Below, piece by piece: positions 1 through 7,152 of a stretch of DNA of 64,000 nt. Source of the DNA: Gelidibacter algens. GTDB taxonomy: Bacteria > Bacteroidota > Bacteroidia > Flavobacteriales > Flavobacteriaceae. Each line of letters begins with the position of its first letter. The stretch's first letter is position 1. A program made the translations under genes and the position numbers. Below the pieces are notes generated by a model. The model was not told where the DNA came from, ran no database searches, and saw nothing but the letters and a program-made list of their open reading frames with translations. The stretch lies in assembly GCF_001678675.1 (NCBI RefSeq), contig NZ_LZRN01000001.1, positions 62,001 through 126,000 of the forward strand. The letters run 5' to 3'.

Positions 1-425
1 ATGGCTGCAATAAGCAAAATCACATCGGCTCCGTAGGCTTTTGCTTCCAGAATTTGATAGGTGTCAATAATAAATTCTTTCCTGAGCAAAGGCAATTGGC
101 AACTTGCTCTTGCCAACAACAAATCGTCCAGAGATCCTCCAAAATATTTGCCATCCGTTAAAACAGAAATCCCGCAAACTCCCGCATCTTCATAACCCTT
201 GGCCACGTCAAAAACATTCAGGTTTTGGTTGATAACCGATTTTGATGGCGAACGTCGTTTGTGCTCGGCAATGATTCCTGAAGAGCTGTGCTGCAATTTG
301 TTGACTAAAGAAACAGTTGCTCTTTCAAAAAACACCGATTGTTCCAATTGTGAGACAGGAATAATCAATTTTTTGAAGTCAACTTCTTTGCGCTTATCAG
401 CGACGATATGGTCTAAAATGTTCAT
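1..425 (-). CDS. trpC: Indole-3-glycerol phosphate synthase, N-terminal part (cut by window edge)
   Basis: Catalyses ring closure of CdRP to indole-3-glycerol phosphate in tryptophan synthesis. Reading the complement from the ATG at 425 gives 141 residues starting MNILDHIVADKRKEVDFKKL, running off the left edge. Visible family motifs are AEHKRRSPSK (catalytic lysine region near residue 55), GISVLTDGKYFGGS and LLRKEFIID (second catalytic Lys), then ADVILLIAA of the TIM barrel. It follows trpD in the trp operon, separated by an about 200-base repeat-rich spacer. Only the N-terminal half or so is in the window, so completeness cannot be judged. Confidence 0.95.
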   Translation of the reverse strand, partial: MNILDHIVADKRKEVDFKKLIIPVSQLEQSVFFERATVSLVNKLQHSSSGIIAEHKRRSPSKSVINQNLNVFDVAKGYEDAGVCGISVLTDGKYFGGSLDDLLLARASCQLPLLRKEFIIDTYQILEAKAYGADVILLIAA

Positions 426-435
426 TTTATAATCT

Positions 436-577
436 GTTGTGTGTTGTGTGTTGTGTGTTGTGTGTTGTGTGTTGTGTGTTGTGGGTTTTGTGTTGTGGGT
501 TGTGGGTTGTGGGTTTTGTGTTGTGTGTTTTGTGTTGTGTGTTGTGTGTTGTGTGTTTTGTGTTGTGTGTTGTGTGT
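436..577. repeat. TGTGTTG heptamer-type low-complexity tract in trpD-trpC spacer
   Basis: Tandem, partly degenerate repeats of a 7-base unit (GTTGTGT on the plus strand, ACACAAC on the coding strand), with variants GTGGGTT and GTTTTGT. The adjoining stretch 590-632 is a second imperfect repeat built of ACTGCTA/ACTGCCA-like 7-mers. The trpD stop codon lies inside that second tract. The Cys/Val-rich ORF readable through the tract is a composition artefact. Copy-number variation here would change the trpD-trpC spacing. Confidence 0.85.
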
Positions 578-622
578 CTGCTATGTCGACTTGACTGCTA
601 ACTGCCAACTGCTGACTGCCGA

Positions 623-1618
623 CTAACTGCTACTTATTTTAACTAAGGTCTCAAACTTCTCTCTCGCTCGTCCGCTCAACAATGCTTCTTTGGCCAATTC
701 AAAACTGTCTTCAACAGATTTTTTGGTAACTGTGGCAATGGCCATGGCGGCATTGGCGCAAACCACATTATTTTGTGCTTCTGTGCCTTGGCCATTTAGG
801 ACCTGCGTGAATATTTTTGCTGCGTCTTCTACAGATTCGCCGCCATAAATATCATGTTGATTTAAAGTCTCCACACCAAAATACTCTGGATTGATAATTG
901 TTTCTGAAGCATTGCGGATCACTTTTGCTGGTCCAGTCAATGAGATTTCATCATAGCCATCCAGAGCATGAATAATCGTGTAATTTTTATCGGTATTTTG
1001 ATAAAGATAGCTGTACATCCTCAACAACTCCAAATTGAAAACACCCACCATCTGATTTTTTGGAAATGCTGGATTCACCATTGGTCCCAACATGTTGAAA
1101 AATGTTTTTACGGCGAGATCCTTACGGATAGGCGCCACATTTTTCATAGCAGGGTGAAAGAGTGGTGCATGCAGCACACAAATACCGGCCTCGTCTAAGG
1201 AACGTTTTAGAAAATCGATGTCAGCGGTGAATTTAATACCTAAATGCTCCATCACGTTAGACGATCCGCAGGCAGAAGATACACCATAATTACCATGTTT
1301 GGTGACGTTAACGCCAGCGCCTGCAGTGACAAATGACGCCAATGTTGAAATATTAAAGGTGTCTTTACCATCGCCACCTGTGCCGCATAAATCAATGCCA
1401 TTGTAGGCGTCTAAATTGACGTGTAAGCAAAGTTCCAAAAGTGCATCTCTAAAGCCTTGTAATTCTTCAATAGTGACGCTTCGCATCATATAAACTGTAA
1501 GGAATGATGCAATCTGGCTTTGATTATAATCGCCTTTGGAGATGTTGACCAGCACCTGTTTGGCTTCTTCACTAGAGATGCTTTCTTGATTGATGAGTCT
1601 GTTGAGTATGTGTTTCAT
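623..1618 (-). CDS. trpD: Anthranilate phosphoribosyltransferase
   Basis: Transfers the phosphoribosyl group of PRPP to anthranilate, second step of the tryptophan branch. 331 residues from the ATG at 1618, the usual family length. A start 12 bases further upstream would place four codons in a palindromic repeat and is less likely. Motifs: DLCGTGGDGKDTFN (PRPP-binding glycine loop, about residues 77-90), KHGNYGVSSACGSSNVMEHLG (anthranilate/Mg site), NMLGPMVNP. Its last codons and stop fall in a 7-mer-like repeat, so the extreme C-terminus may be recently reshaped. Lies between trpG and trpC on the same strand, so co-transcribed and under the trp attenuator. Confidence 0.97.
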   Translation of the reverse strand: MKHILNRLINQESISSEEAKQVLVNISKGDYNQSQIASFLTVYMMRSVTIEELQGFRDALLELCLHVNLDAYNGIDLCGTGGDGKDTFNISTLASFVTAGAGVNVTKHGNYGVSSACGSSNVMEHLGIKFTADIDFLKRSLDEAGICVLHAPLFHPAMKNVAPIRKDLAVKTFFNMLGPMVNPAFPKNQMVGVFNLELLRMYSYLYQNTDKNYTIIHALDGYDEISLTGPAKVIRNASETIINPEYFGVETLNQHDIYGGESVEDAAKIFTQVLNGQGTEAQNNVVCANAAMAIATVTKKSVEDSFELAKEALLSGRAREKFETLVKISSS

Positions 1619-1623
1619 GCTAC

Positions 1624-1641
1624 TTCCCACGAAAGTGGGAA
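1624..1641. repeat. REP-like palindrome P1 upstream of trpD
   Basis: Stem TTCCCAC / GTGGGAA with a GAAA loop, followed by ATCTTTTTTGATTAAA. It is one of three related palindromes in the trp spacers (others at 1798-1817 and 2382-2399), each with a 4-base loop of GAAA, CTTC or GAAG. P1 sits 6 bases upstream of the trpD start codon. Confidence 0.7.
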
Positions 1642-1713
1642 TCTTTTTTGATTAAACTAAGTTTTTTGTACCTGTATAAAATAGAATTTACTTTTACATA
1701 AACGCTTCCTGAC

Positions 1714-1760
1714 TCATCCCGTTTTCCTGGGATGATTCCACCTTCCCTATTAAAGGAAGG
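1714..1760. repeat. Composite repeat E1 (TCATCCCGTTTTC...CCACCTTCCC) in trpG-trpD spacer
   Basis: A hairpin CATCCC/GGGATG followed by ATTCCACCTTCCC and a second hairpin CCTTCC/GGAAGG. The same composite order recurs at 2473-2520 in the trpE-trpG spacer. Both copies lie about 75-90 bases beyond a P-type palindrome, so the two spacers flanking trpG share a two-part arrangement. Confidence 0.65.
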
Positions 1761-1790
1761 CATTTTGATCACTCTTATTTAAACTTAAAT

Positions 1791-2375
1791 TCATGAGATT
1801 CCTGCCTTCGCAGGAATTTTAATCCAATTTTCTAAAATCTTTTTCCCATGCGGTGTCAACACCGATTCTGGATGGTATTGAACCCCTTTTAAATCGTATA
1901 CCTTATGGCGTAAGGACATCACCTGACCATTTTCATCATAGGAGGTGGCTTCCAATTCTTCTGGCAAATTTGGATCCAACACCCAAGAATGGTAACGCCC
2001 AACTTCAATGGTTTTATCCAATCCGTTAAAGAGCGATTCGTCGGTAACACAACTGGTCACTTTGGTAGCCACACCATGATAAACATTCTCAAGGTTGATT
2101 AAGGTGCCGCCATAAACTTCGCCAATGGCTTGCTGACCGAGGCAAACTCCTAAAATGCTTTTTGTGGGTGCATAGGTTTTTATAATGGCCTTTAGCAGTC
2201 CCGCTTCATCTGGAATTCCTGGTCCTGGGGATAGCACGATTTTTTCAAAAGCATCCACCTCGTCTAAGGTGAGTTGATCGTTCCGTTTTACGGTAACCTC
2301 ACAGCCCAAATCTTCAAGGTAATGAACGAGGTTGTAGGTAAAACTGTCGTAATTGTCTATAACTAGTACTTTCAT
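1791..2375 (-). CDS. trpG: Anthranilate synthase component II, glutamine amidotransferase
   Basis: Supplies ammonia from glutamine to TrpE. Class I glutamine amidotransferase: VIDNYDSFTYNLVHYL at the N-terminus, oxyanion/nucleophile motif GVCLGQQAIGEVYGG (catalytic Cys near residue 82), PGPGIPDEA, and the His/Glu pair in HPESVLTPHG. 194 residues from the ATG at 2375; another ATG two codons upstream is possible. The final residues IPAKAGIS are encoded by a palindromic repeat (1798-1817), i.e. a repeat insertion has supplied the C-terminal tail. In operon between trpE and trpD. Confidence 0.96.
   Translation of the reverse strand: MKVLVIDNYDSFTYNLVHYLEDLGCEVTVKRNDQLTLDEVDAFEKIVLSPGPGIPDEAGLLKAIIKTYAPTKSILGVCLGQQAIGEVYGGTLINLENVYHGVATKVTSCVTDESLFNGLDKTIEVGRYHSWVLDPNLPEELEATSYDENGQVMSLRHKVYDLKGVQYHPESVLTPHGKKILENWIKIPAKAGIS
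1798..1817. repeat. REP-like palindrome P2 inside the trpG 3' end
   Basis: Perfect stem ATTCCTGC / GCAGGAAT with a CTTC loop. It overlaps the last codons of trpG and encodes most of the IPAKAGIS tail. Same general design as P1 and P3. Confidence 0.7.
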
Positions 2376-2381
2376 ATGCAT

Positions 2382-2399
2382 TCCCCGCGAAGGCGGGGA
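2382..2399. repeat. REP-like palindrome P3 upstream of trpG
   Basis: Stem TCCCCGC / GCGGGGA with a GAAG loop, followed by TCTTTTTTGATTAAA, the same downstream string as next to P1. Directly precedes the trpG start. Confidence 0.7.
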
Positions 2400-2472
2400 T
2401 CTTTTTTGATTAAAATTAAAACTCGGTGTGGATGCTAGAGTAAACGTAAAGCTCTTAAAAACCCTTCCGTCA

Positions 2473-2520
2473 TCATCCCGTTTTCTCGGTATGAATCCAC
2501 CTTCCCTTGAAATAAGGGAA
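2473..2520. repeat. Composite repeat E2 in trpE-trpG spacer
   Basis: Begins TCATCCCGTTTTC and continues AATCCACCTTCCCTT with a TTCCCTT/AAGGGAA hairpin. It matches E1 (1714-1760) in order and sequence, although the first hairpin is degenerate here. Confidence 0.65.
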
Positions 2521-2534
2521 TTAATTCTTTGCGT

Positions 2535-3938
2535 TTATATTTCCTTCCCCATCTCAATTGCCTTCGTCAATGCACCCAACTTATTGTACACTTCCTGCAG
2601 CTCATCTTCGGGCTTTGACTTAGACACTATGCCGGCACCTGCCTGCCAATGTAGTTGGTGGTTTTTGCTCAAAAACGTTCGGATCATAATGGCGTGATTA
2701 AAGTTACCTTCAAAATCCATAAATCCGATGGCGCCGCCATAAAAATCACGGCTCGTTTTTTCGTATTTCTCGATGAGTTGCATGGCCCTATGTTTTGGCG
2801 CACCGCTTAAGGTTCCCGCAGGAAAGGTGTCGGCAACCATTTGCATGGTGGTCGTGTCTTTATGTTTTTGACCAGTGACCTTACTTACTAAGTGAATAAC
2901 GTGCGAAAAGAACTGCACTTCTCTATATTTTTCTACCGTTACCTGACTGCCGTGACGGCTCAAATCATTTCGAGCCAAATCAACAAGCATCACATGTTCA
3001 GCATTTTCTTTATCGTCAACTGCTAATTGTTTGGCGAGTTCAGCGTCCTTTTCATCGTTTCCGGTCCGTTTGAAGGTGCCTGCAATTGGATGGATTTCGG
3101 CTTTGTCTTTATTGATGACCAATTGTGCTTCTGGCGAGCTGCCAAAAATCTTAAAATCGCCATAATCAAAATAGAAAAGATACGGAGAAGGGTTGATGCT
3201 TCTCAAAGCGCGATAGACATTAAATTCATCACCTTTAAATTGCTGTGAGAATTTTTTGGAAAGTACCAATTGAAACACATCGCCTCTGGCACAGTGCTTT
3301 TTTGCTAGGATTACATTGTCTTTGTACTCATCATCGGTTAAATTTGAAGCGGTCTCACCATCTGTTGAAAAATTAAAGGCCGCAAAGTTTTTTGATTTGA
3401 TGAGCTGTAAAATTTCATCGATATTGTTATCAGTATCATAGCAATGGGCGAATACATAGGCCTCATTTTTAAAGTGGTTGATAGCGATGATGTTCTGATA
3501 AACCGCATAATAAATATCAGGAATATTTTGATGGCCTTCTTTTTTTGCAATGTCTACATCTTCAAAATAGCGCACCGCATCATAAGCAATGTATCCAAAA
3601 ATGCCATTATTAATGAACTTGAAGCTCTCTTCAGAATGGATTTTAAAGCGCTGTGTAAAATTATGGATTACATTGGCCACATCAGTATCCGGAGTGATGT
3701 GAGTAAACACTTGACTTTTATCAGGAAAGGTTTCTGTAATGGTTTCATCCTTCACTTTTATGGAAGCAATTGGGTTGCAACAGATATAGGAAAAACTGTT
3801 ATCATTGGCATGATAGTCACTACTTTCCAAAAGAATGCTGTTTGGGAATTTATCCCTGATTTTTAGATAGATGCTTACTGGCGTGATGGTGTCAGCCAGT
3901 ATTTTTTTGTAATGTGTGTATAGACTAAACGTCTTCAT
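2535..3938 (-). CDS. trpE: Anthranilate synthase component I
   Basis: Converts chorismate plus ammonia to anthranilate, the committed and feedback-regulated step of tryptophan synthesis. 467 residues from the ATG at 3938; the longer frame would need a TTG three codons upstream. Visible: ILLESSDYH (the LLES-type tryptophan-binding motif, so feedback inhibition is expected), GDVFQLVLSKKF, PSPYLFYFDYGDFKIFGSSPE, HPIAGTFKRTG, AEHVMLVDLARNDL, FPAGTLSGAPKHRAM and GGAIGFMDFEGN, all signatures of the chorismate-utilising fold. First structural gene of the operon; the leader peptide and terminator lie just upstream. Confidence 0.97.
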   Translation of the reverse strand: MKTFSLYTHYKKILADTITPVSIYLKIRDKFPNSILLESSDYHANDNSFSYICCNPIASIKVKDETITETFPDKSQVFTHITPDTDVANVIHNFTQRFKIHSEESFKFINNGIFGYIAYDAVRYFEDVDIAKKEGHQNIPDIYYAVYQNIIAINHFKNEAYVFAHCYDTDNNIDEILQLIKSKNFAAFNFSTDGETASNLTDDEYKDNVILAKKHCARGDVFQLVLSKKFSQQFKGDEFNVYRALRSINPSPYLFYFDYGDFKIFGSSPEAQLVINKDKAEIHPIAGTFKRTGNDEKDAELAKQLAVDDKENAEHVMLVDLARNDLSRHGSQVTVEKYREVQFFSHVIHLVSKVTGQKHKDTTTMQMVADTFPAGTLSGAPKHRAMQLIEKYEKTSRDFYGGAIGFMDFEGNFNHAIMIRTFLSKNHQLHWQAGAGIVSKSKPEDELQEVYNKLGALTKAIEMGKEI

Positions 3939-3962
3939 AGGTTTCAAAGGTTATAAAAATGC

Positions 3963-3990
3963 AAAAAGGCCTGTCGTGAATGACAAGCCT
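3963..3990 (-). terminator. trp leader intrinsic terminator (attenuator)
   Basis: On the minus strand a 9-bp stem AGGCTTGTC / GACAGGCCT (one G-U pair) with loop ATTCAC is followed by TTTTT. It stands between the Trp-codon leader ORF and trpE, 35 bases after the leader stop codon. TCGTGA at the end of the leader ORF is complementary to TCACGA in the terminator loop and 3' arm, a candidate antiterminator pairing. The position and the leader make a transcription attenuator the natural reading. Confidence 0.85.
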
Positions 3991-4025
3991 TTTTTATATT
4001 AAATTAAATATACTATAGCGTTACC

Positions 4026-4082
4026 TCACGAATGTTGTTTCGAAAAGTTCCACCACCAAGTATGATTTAAAATTGTGTACAT
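4026..4082 (-). CDS. trpL: trp operon leader peptide with three consecutive Trp codons
   Basis: The complement from the ATG at 4082 reads MYTILNHTWWWNFSKQHS and stops at 4026-4028. Three TGG codons in a row at 4050-4058 are very unlikely by chance immediately upstream of trpE. A promoter-like TTTG-N20-TATATTTG ends 13 bases before the ATG, so the leader is near the 5' end of the transcript. An intrinsic terminator follows. Role inferred: ribosome stalling at the Trp codons when charged tRNA-Trp is scarce favours readthrough into trpEGDC. Too short for ordinary gene finders. Confidence 0.88.
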   Translation of the reverse strand: MYTILNHTWWWNFSKQHS

Positions 4083-4095
4083 GTTTTTGTTTTGT

Positions 4096-4127
4096 CAAAT
4101 ATAGAAATGAAAATTAAGTTTTTCAAA
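4096..4127 (-). promoter_or_regulatory. trp operon promoter, Bacteroidota type
   Basis: Minus strand TTTG (4124-4127), 20-base spacer, TATATTTG (4096-4103). This fits the Bacteroidota primary sigma consensus TTTG/TAnnTTTG. Predicted transcription start near 4091, leaving only about 9 bases before the leader ATG. Confidence 0.75.
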
Positions 4128-4146
4128 CAAATTGAAAAGAAATTCT

Positions 4147-4186
4147 AAAAAAGAATCCACTTCCTAAGTTTTTGGAAGTAGGATTC
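4147..4186 (-). terminator. Terminator after the YceI-family gene
   Basis: Stem GAATCC-ACTTCC / GGAAGT-A-GGATTC (one bulge) around an 8-9 base loop. On the minus strand it is followed by TTTTTT. It separates the YceI gene from the trp promoter. Confidence 0.8.
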
Positions 4187-4222
4187 TCGTTATTTGATGT
4201 GGCTACTAACCAATTTTAAAGT

Positions 4223-4777
4223 TTAGAATTTAAGGTTGATGCTTAAATCAAATTCATCATAGATAGCTTTATCTTTCAAGTTGTCAAAGAAACTTGCTGA
4301 GCCATATTTGATGTCATATTTTGTTCTGTCAATCTTTAAGTTAGCAATAGCAGAGTTATTGTCTTTTATAGTCATGTTAAAAGTGTTTGGAAAGCTGATG
4401 CCCTTGATGGTCAAATCTCCTGTGACTTTATATTTACCGTCTTTGCCTTCTACCTTGGTAATCACAAATTTTGAGGTCTCGTGATTGGTAGTTCCAAAAA
4501 AGTCATCTGATTTTAAATGACCTTCAAGCTTGCCTTTCATTTCTCCTTCTAAATCTGTTACGGTCAATGTTGACATGTCCATAATGAAAGATCCTCCTGT
4601 TAATTGGTTGTTGTCATTAAATTGGAGAGTACCTTCTTGAAGTTTAATGGTACCTTCATGTTGTCCTGTTACTTTTTCTCCTTTCCAGTTGATTTTACTG
4701 TTAACCACGTCAACTTCTTTTTCTGTTGACACTGTAAAAGCGGCGAATGCCATTGCTAAGATTATTGTAGTTTTCAT
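4223..4777 (-). CDS. YceI-family lipocalin-fold protein
   Basis: 184 residues with a short N-terminal hydrophobic segment (MKTTIILAMAFAAFTVS) suggesting export. YceI features: DVVNSKINWKGEKVTGQHEGTI at the N-terminus, GGSFIMDMSTLTVTDLEG, LKSDDFFGTTNHETSKFVIT, GDLTIKGISFPNTF, and the closing IYDEFDLSINLKF. Family members bind isoprenoid/quinone-like lipids in the periplasm and are often induced by stress; substrate unknown here. It lies 39 bases downstream of a MarR-type regulator on the same strand, so the two are probably one operon. Confidence 0.9.
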   Translation of the reverse strand: MKTTIILAMAFAAFTVSTEKEVDVVNSKINWKGEKVTGQHEGTIKLQEGTLQFNDNNQLTGGSFIMDMSTLTVTDLEGEMKGKLEGHLKSDDFFGTTNHETSKFVITKVEGKDGKYKVTGDLTIKGISFPNTFNMTIKDNNSAIANLKIDRTKYDIKYGSASFFDNLKDKAIYDEFDLSINLKF

Positions 4778-4816
4778 AAGAATTTGTTTTTGATATTAGT
4801 ATTTAAATTAATGGTT

Positions 4817-5272
4817 TTAATCTCTGAGTTTTGTTAATAAATGATTCAAGGTTTGAAGTTCTTCCTGAGTTAGGGGAGACGCTATGTGTGCTTCTGTTTT
4901 TTCAATGACCGGATCAATCTCCAATAAGGCTTTCAAACCTTTTTCTGTGATGAAAATGTCAACCTTACGCCTATTTTTTTCACATATAAATCGTTCTACA
5001 AAGCCTTTCAAAATGAGCTTATCCACCAACCTTGTGGTATTACTCATCTTACTGACCATTCTGTCCTGAATGTCCTGAAGGTTGGTCGGTTTGCCGTGTT
5101 GGCCCCTTAGAATTCTGAGTACGTTAAACTGTTCAATAGAAATATCAAAGGGTTTTAGTACATGTAACATACTGTCCTTAATTGTCGTACTGGTGTAGGA
5201 AATATTCAAAACGGTCTTTTTTGCCAATGGCATTTCGGATTTTGTTTTTAAAATATCTTCCAACTCTTTCAT
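4817..5272 (-). CDS. MarR-family transcriptional regulator
   Basis: 151 residues from the ATG at 5272 (upstream TTG starts overlap the presumed operator). Winged-helix MarR signature: SIEQFNVLRILRGQHGKPTNLQDIQDRMVSKMSNTTRLVDKLILKGFVER, then the wing CEKNRRKVDIFITEKGLKAL. Probably controls itself and the downstream YceI gene: a perfect 12-base palindrome lies 9 bases upstream of the start and overlaps a TACATTTG -7-like element. Ligand unknown. Confidence 0.92.
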   Translation of the reverse strand: MKELEDILKTKSEMPLAKKTVLNISYTSTTIKDSMLHVLKPFDISIEQFNVLRILRGQHGKPTNLQDIQDRMVSKMSNTTRLVDKLILKGFVERFICEKNRRKVDIFITEKGLKALLEIDPVIEKTEAHIASPLTQEELQTLNHLLTKLRD

Positions 5273-5281
5273 GTACAACAA

Positions 5282-5298
5282 TTGTATATACAAATGTA
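5282..5298 (-). promoter_or_regulatory. Putative MarR operator palindrome and -7 element
   Basis: TTGTATATACAA (5282-5293) is a perfect palindrome. The overlapping TACATTTG on the minus strand (5291-5298) fits a TAnnTTTG -7 element. The placement suits autorepression. No clear -33 TTTG is seen at the usual distance. Confidence 0.55.
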
Positions 5299-5385
5299 AT
5301 CGTTCTTTTTAAATTAACATCGATGCGGTATATAATTTTTTGTTAAAATTCCAGTTGAGATCAAATGGATTTTTATTTTTATGAC

Positions 5386-5913
5386 ATGAGAATACTGTGT
5401 TTATTAGTGTTGGTTTTATTGATGTCATGCAAGAATGAATCTCAAAAGAATGGGACGGTTGTAGATGCACATAGCCCAGTTGAGGTACGAGAGCGCCCGT
5501 TAGAGATCTATGACTTTGAAGGCTTAAAGCCGTTTTTAAAAACTACATCAGATACGGTGTATGTGGTTAATTTTTGGGCCACTTGGTGTGCACCCTGCAT
5601 TAAAGAAATGCCATATTTTGAAACTTTGAACGCGAGGTATAAAAACAAAAATGTAGAAGTGCTATTGGTGAGTTTGGACTTTCCTAAGAAGTACGATTCC
5701 CATTTAAGGCCCTTCATAAAGAAAAACGGATTACAATCTAAAGTTGTAGCTTTGGATGACGCCGACTTTAACTCATGGATCCCGCAAGTTGATCCAGATT
5801 GGTCAGGGTCTATACCTGCAACGCTCATCTTTAACAAAGACAAACGTGAGTTTTATGAACAATCCTTTACCTATGACGAATTGGAAACCGAACTTCTAAA
5901 ATTCATCAAATAA
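5386..5913 (+). CDS. TlpA/ResA-like thioredoxin-fold lipoprotein
   Basis: Start chosen at the ATG at 5386 because it gives a lipoprotein signal MRILCLLVLVLLMSC with the lipobox Cys followed by KNES; an upstream ATG at 5365 would add seven residues. The thioredoxin fold contains VNFWATWCAPCIKEMP, whose WCAPC is a redox-active CXXC, and the cis-Pro motif SIPATLIF. Expected to be a membrane-anchored periplasmic thiol oxidoreductase or reductase. Followed after 72 bases by another redoxin on the same strand. Confidence 0.9.
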   Translation: MRILCLLVLVLLMSCKNESQKNGTVVDAHSPVEVRERPLEIYDFEGLKPFLKTTSDTVYVVNFWATWCAPCIKEMPYFETLNARYKNKNVEVLLVSLDFPKKYDSHLRPFIKKNGLQSKVVALDDADFNSWIPQVDPDWSGSIPATLIFNKDKREFYEQSFTYDELETELLKFIK

Positions 5914-5985
5914 CATTCGCTTCATTCCCTTTTAATAATGGAACGTTTCTTGAAGTGTTAATGAAACTATTTAAAAGAACATCAC

Positions 5986-6591
5986 ATGAAAAAAATAAAA
6001 GGAATTATAGCCATCGCCGCAATTATGATGCTTTCGGCTTTTACAACGGTAAGCAATGGGTACAAGGTTGGAGACATCGCCACAGATTTCAATCTGAAGA
6101 ATGTTGATGGGACCATGGTGTCGTTGTCAGATTATAAAGACGCCAAAGGATTTATCGTCATTTTCACCTGCAACACATGTCCTTATGCGGTGGCTTATGA
6201 AGATCGAATCATTGCCCTTGATAAAAAGTACGCATCCAAAGGCTACCCTGTTATTGCCATCATGCCCAATAATCCTGAGATCCAACCAGGAGATTCTATG
6301 GAAGCGATGAAGCAAAGAGCACAGAAAAAGGGCTTTACATTTCCGTATCTAATGGATGAAGGCCAAAAAATTTATCCCCAATATGGCGCTACAAAAACAC
6401 CACAAGTGTATGTGCTTCAAAAAACCAGTAAAGGCAATGAAGTAAAATATATTGGAGCCATAGATGATAATTATCAAGATGCTAAAGCGGTCAAAACCAA
6501 ATATGTTGAAAATGCTGTTGACGCTTTAATGTCAGGTCAACCTATTAAAGAAACTGAGACCAGAGCGATTGGGTGTTCTATAAAGTCTTAA
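5986..6591 (+). CDS. Secreted thioredoxin/AhpC-TSA-like redoxin
   Basis: 201 residues with a signal peptide (MKKIKGIIAIAAIMMLSAFTT). Redoxin fold: VGDIATDFNLKNVDGTMVSLSDYK, then FTCNTCPYAVAYEDR with CNTC as the CXXC-type site, and KTPQVYVL with the cis-Pro. A further Cys in the C-terminal AIGCSIK could be a resolving cysteine. Resembles the extracytoplasmic peroxiredoxin-like thioredoxin family common in Flavobacteriia. Substrate not evident. Confidence 0.88.
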   Translation: MKKIKGIIAIAAIMMLSAFTTVSNGYKVGDIATDFNLKNVDGTMVSLSDYKDAKGFIVIFTCNTCPYAVAYEDRIIALDKKYASKGYPVIAIMPNNPEIQPGDSMEAMKQRAQKKGFTFPYLMDEGQKIYPQYGATKTPQVYVLQKTSKGNEVKYIGAIDDNYQDAKAVKTKYVENAVDALMSGQPIKETETRAIGCSIKS

Positions 6592-6718
6592 TTAGTTGGC
6601 GTTAAACGATGTCTGAAAAATTTATTGAATTCTTATAATTAGAAATATTTTTTTAGAACGCTATTATTTGATTGTCCATGTAAACAGCAACCAAATTGAC
6701 GCGTAACTGTTAAAAATT

Positions 6719-6750
6719 AAATCTGAGGTGTAACACTTCGGATTTTTTTT
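6719..6750 (+). terminator. Intrinsic terminator after the redoxin gene
   Basis: Stem AAATCTGAGGTG / CACTTCGGATTT (two G-U pairs) with a TAA loop and a T-rich tail. It lies 128 bases beyond the redoxin stop and before the rhodanese promoter region (TAAATTTG at 6773-6780). Confidence 0.75.
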
Positions 6751-6800
6751 CGTCTTTGTCCTAAAGAAATGTTAAATTTGCATCTTTGAATATAATTTCT

Positions 6801-7112
6801 ATGGCAGATTTAACACAACAACAATGGTCTTCTCAAATGGAGAATGACAAGGATGCAGTAGTTCTAGATGTTAGAACACAAGAAGAAGTCGATGAAGGCT
6901 ATATTCCTGGAGCGATCCATCTAGACATTCATCAAGGTCAGGAGTTTATCGAAGCGATTAAAAAATTGGATGCAAACAAGAGCTATTATGTGTATTGCAG
7001 ATCAGGCGCTAGAAGTGGACAAGCCTGTTCCATAATGAATCAGTTAGGATTTGAAAAAGCATACAATTTAATGGGCGGTTTCAGTAAATGGGACGGACCA
7101 TCCACACAATAA
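6801..7112 (+). CDS. Cytoplasmic rhodanese-like sulfurtransferase
   Basis: 103 residues from the ATG at 6801; the longer frame starts at TTG inside the promoter region. Single rhodanese domain: VVLDVRTQEEVDEGYIPGAIHLDI, active-site loop YCRSGARSGQA with the catalytic Cys, and NLMGGFSKWDG. No signal peptide. Transfers sulfane sulfur; acceptor unknown. A second, exported rhodanese follows 40 bases later. Confidence 0.92.
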   Translation: MADLTQQQWSSQMENDKDAVVLDVRTQEEVDEGYIPGAIHLDIHQGQEFIEAIKKLDANKSYYVYCRSGARSGQACSIMNQLGFEKAYNLMGGFSKWDGPSTQ

Positions 7113-7152
7113 AAAATAATTTTTTCTTTATAAAAAGAATAAACCAAAGATT

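Noticed and set aside
441-626. Cys/Val-rich 61-codon open frame in the TGTGTTG tract
   Set aside because: Its composition is dictated by the tandem repeat and it runs antisense to the trp operon; no protein-like features.
968-1198. Open frame antisense to trpD (and similar antisense frames over trpE, SusC, USP and NRPS genes)
   Set aside because: Shadows of well-supported genes on the other strand with no recognisable domain.
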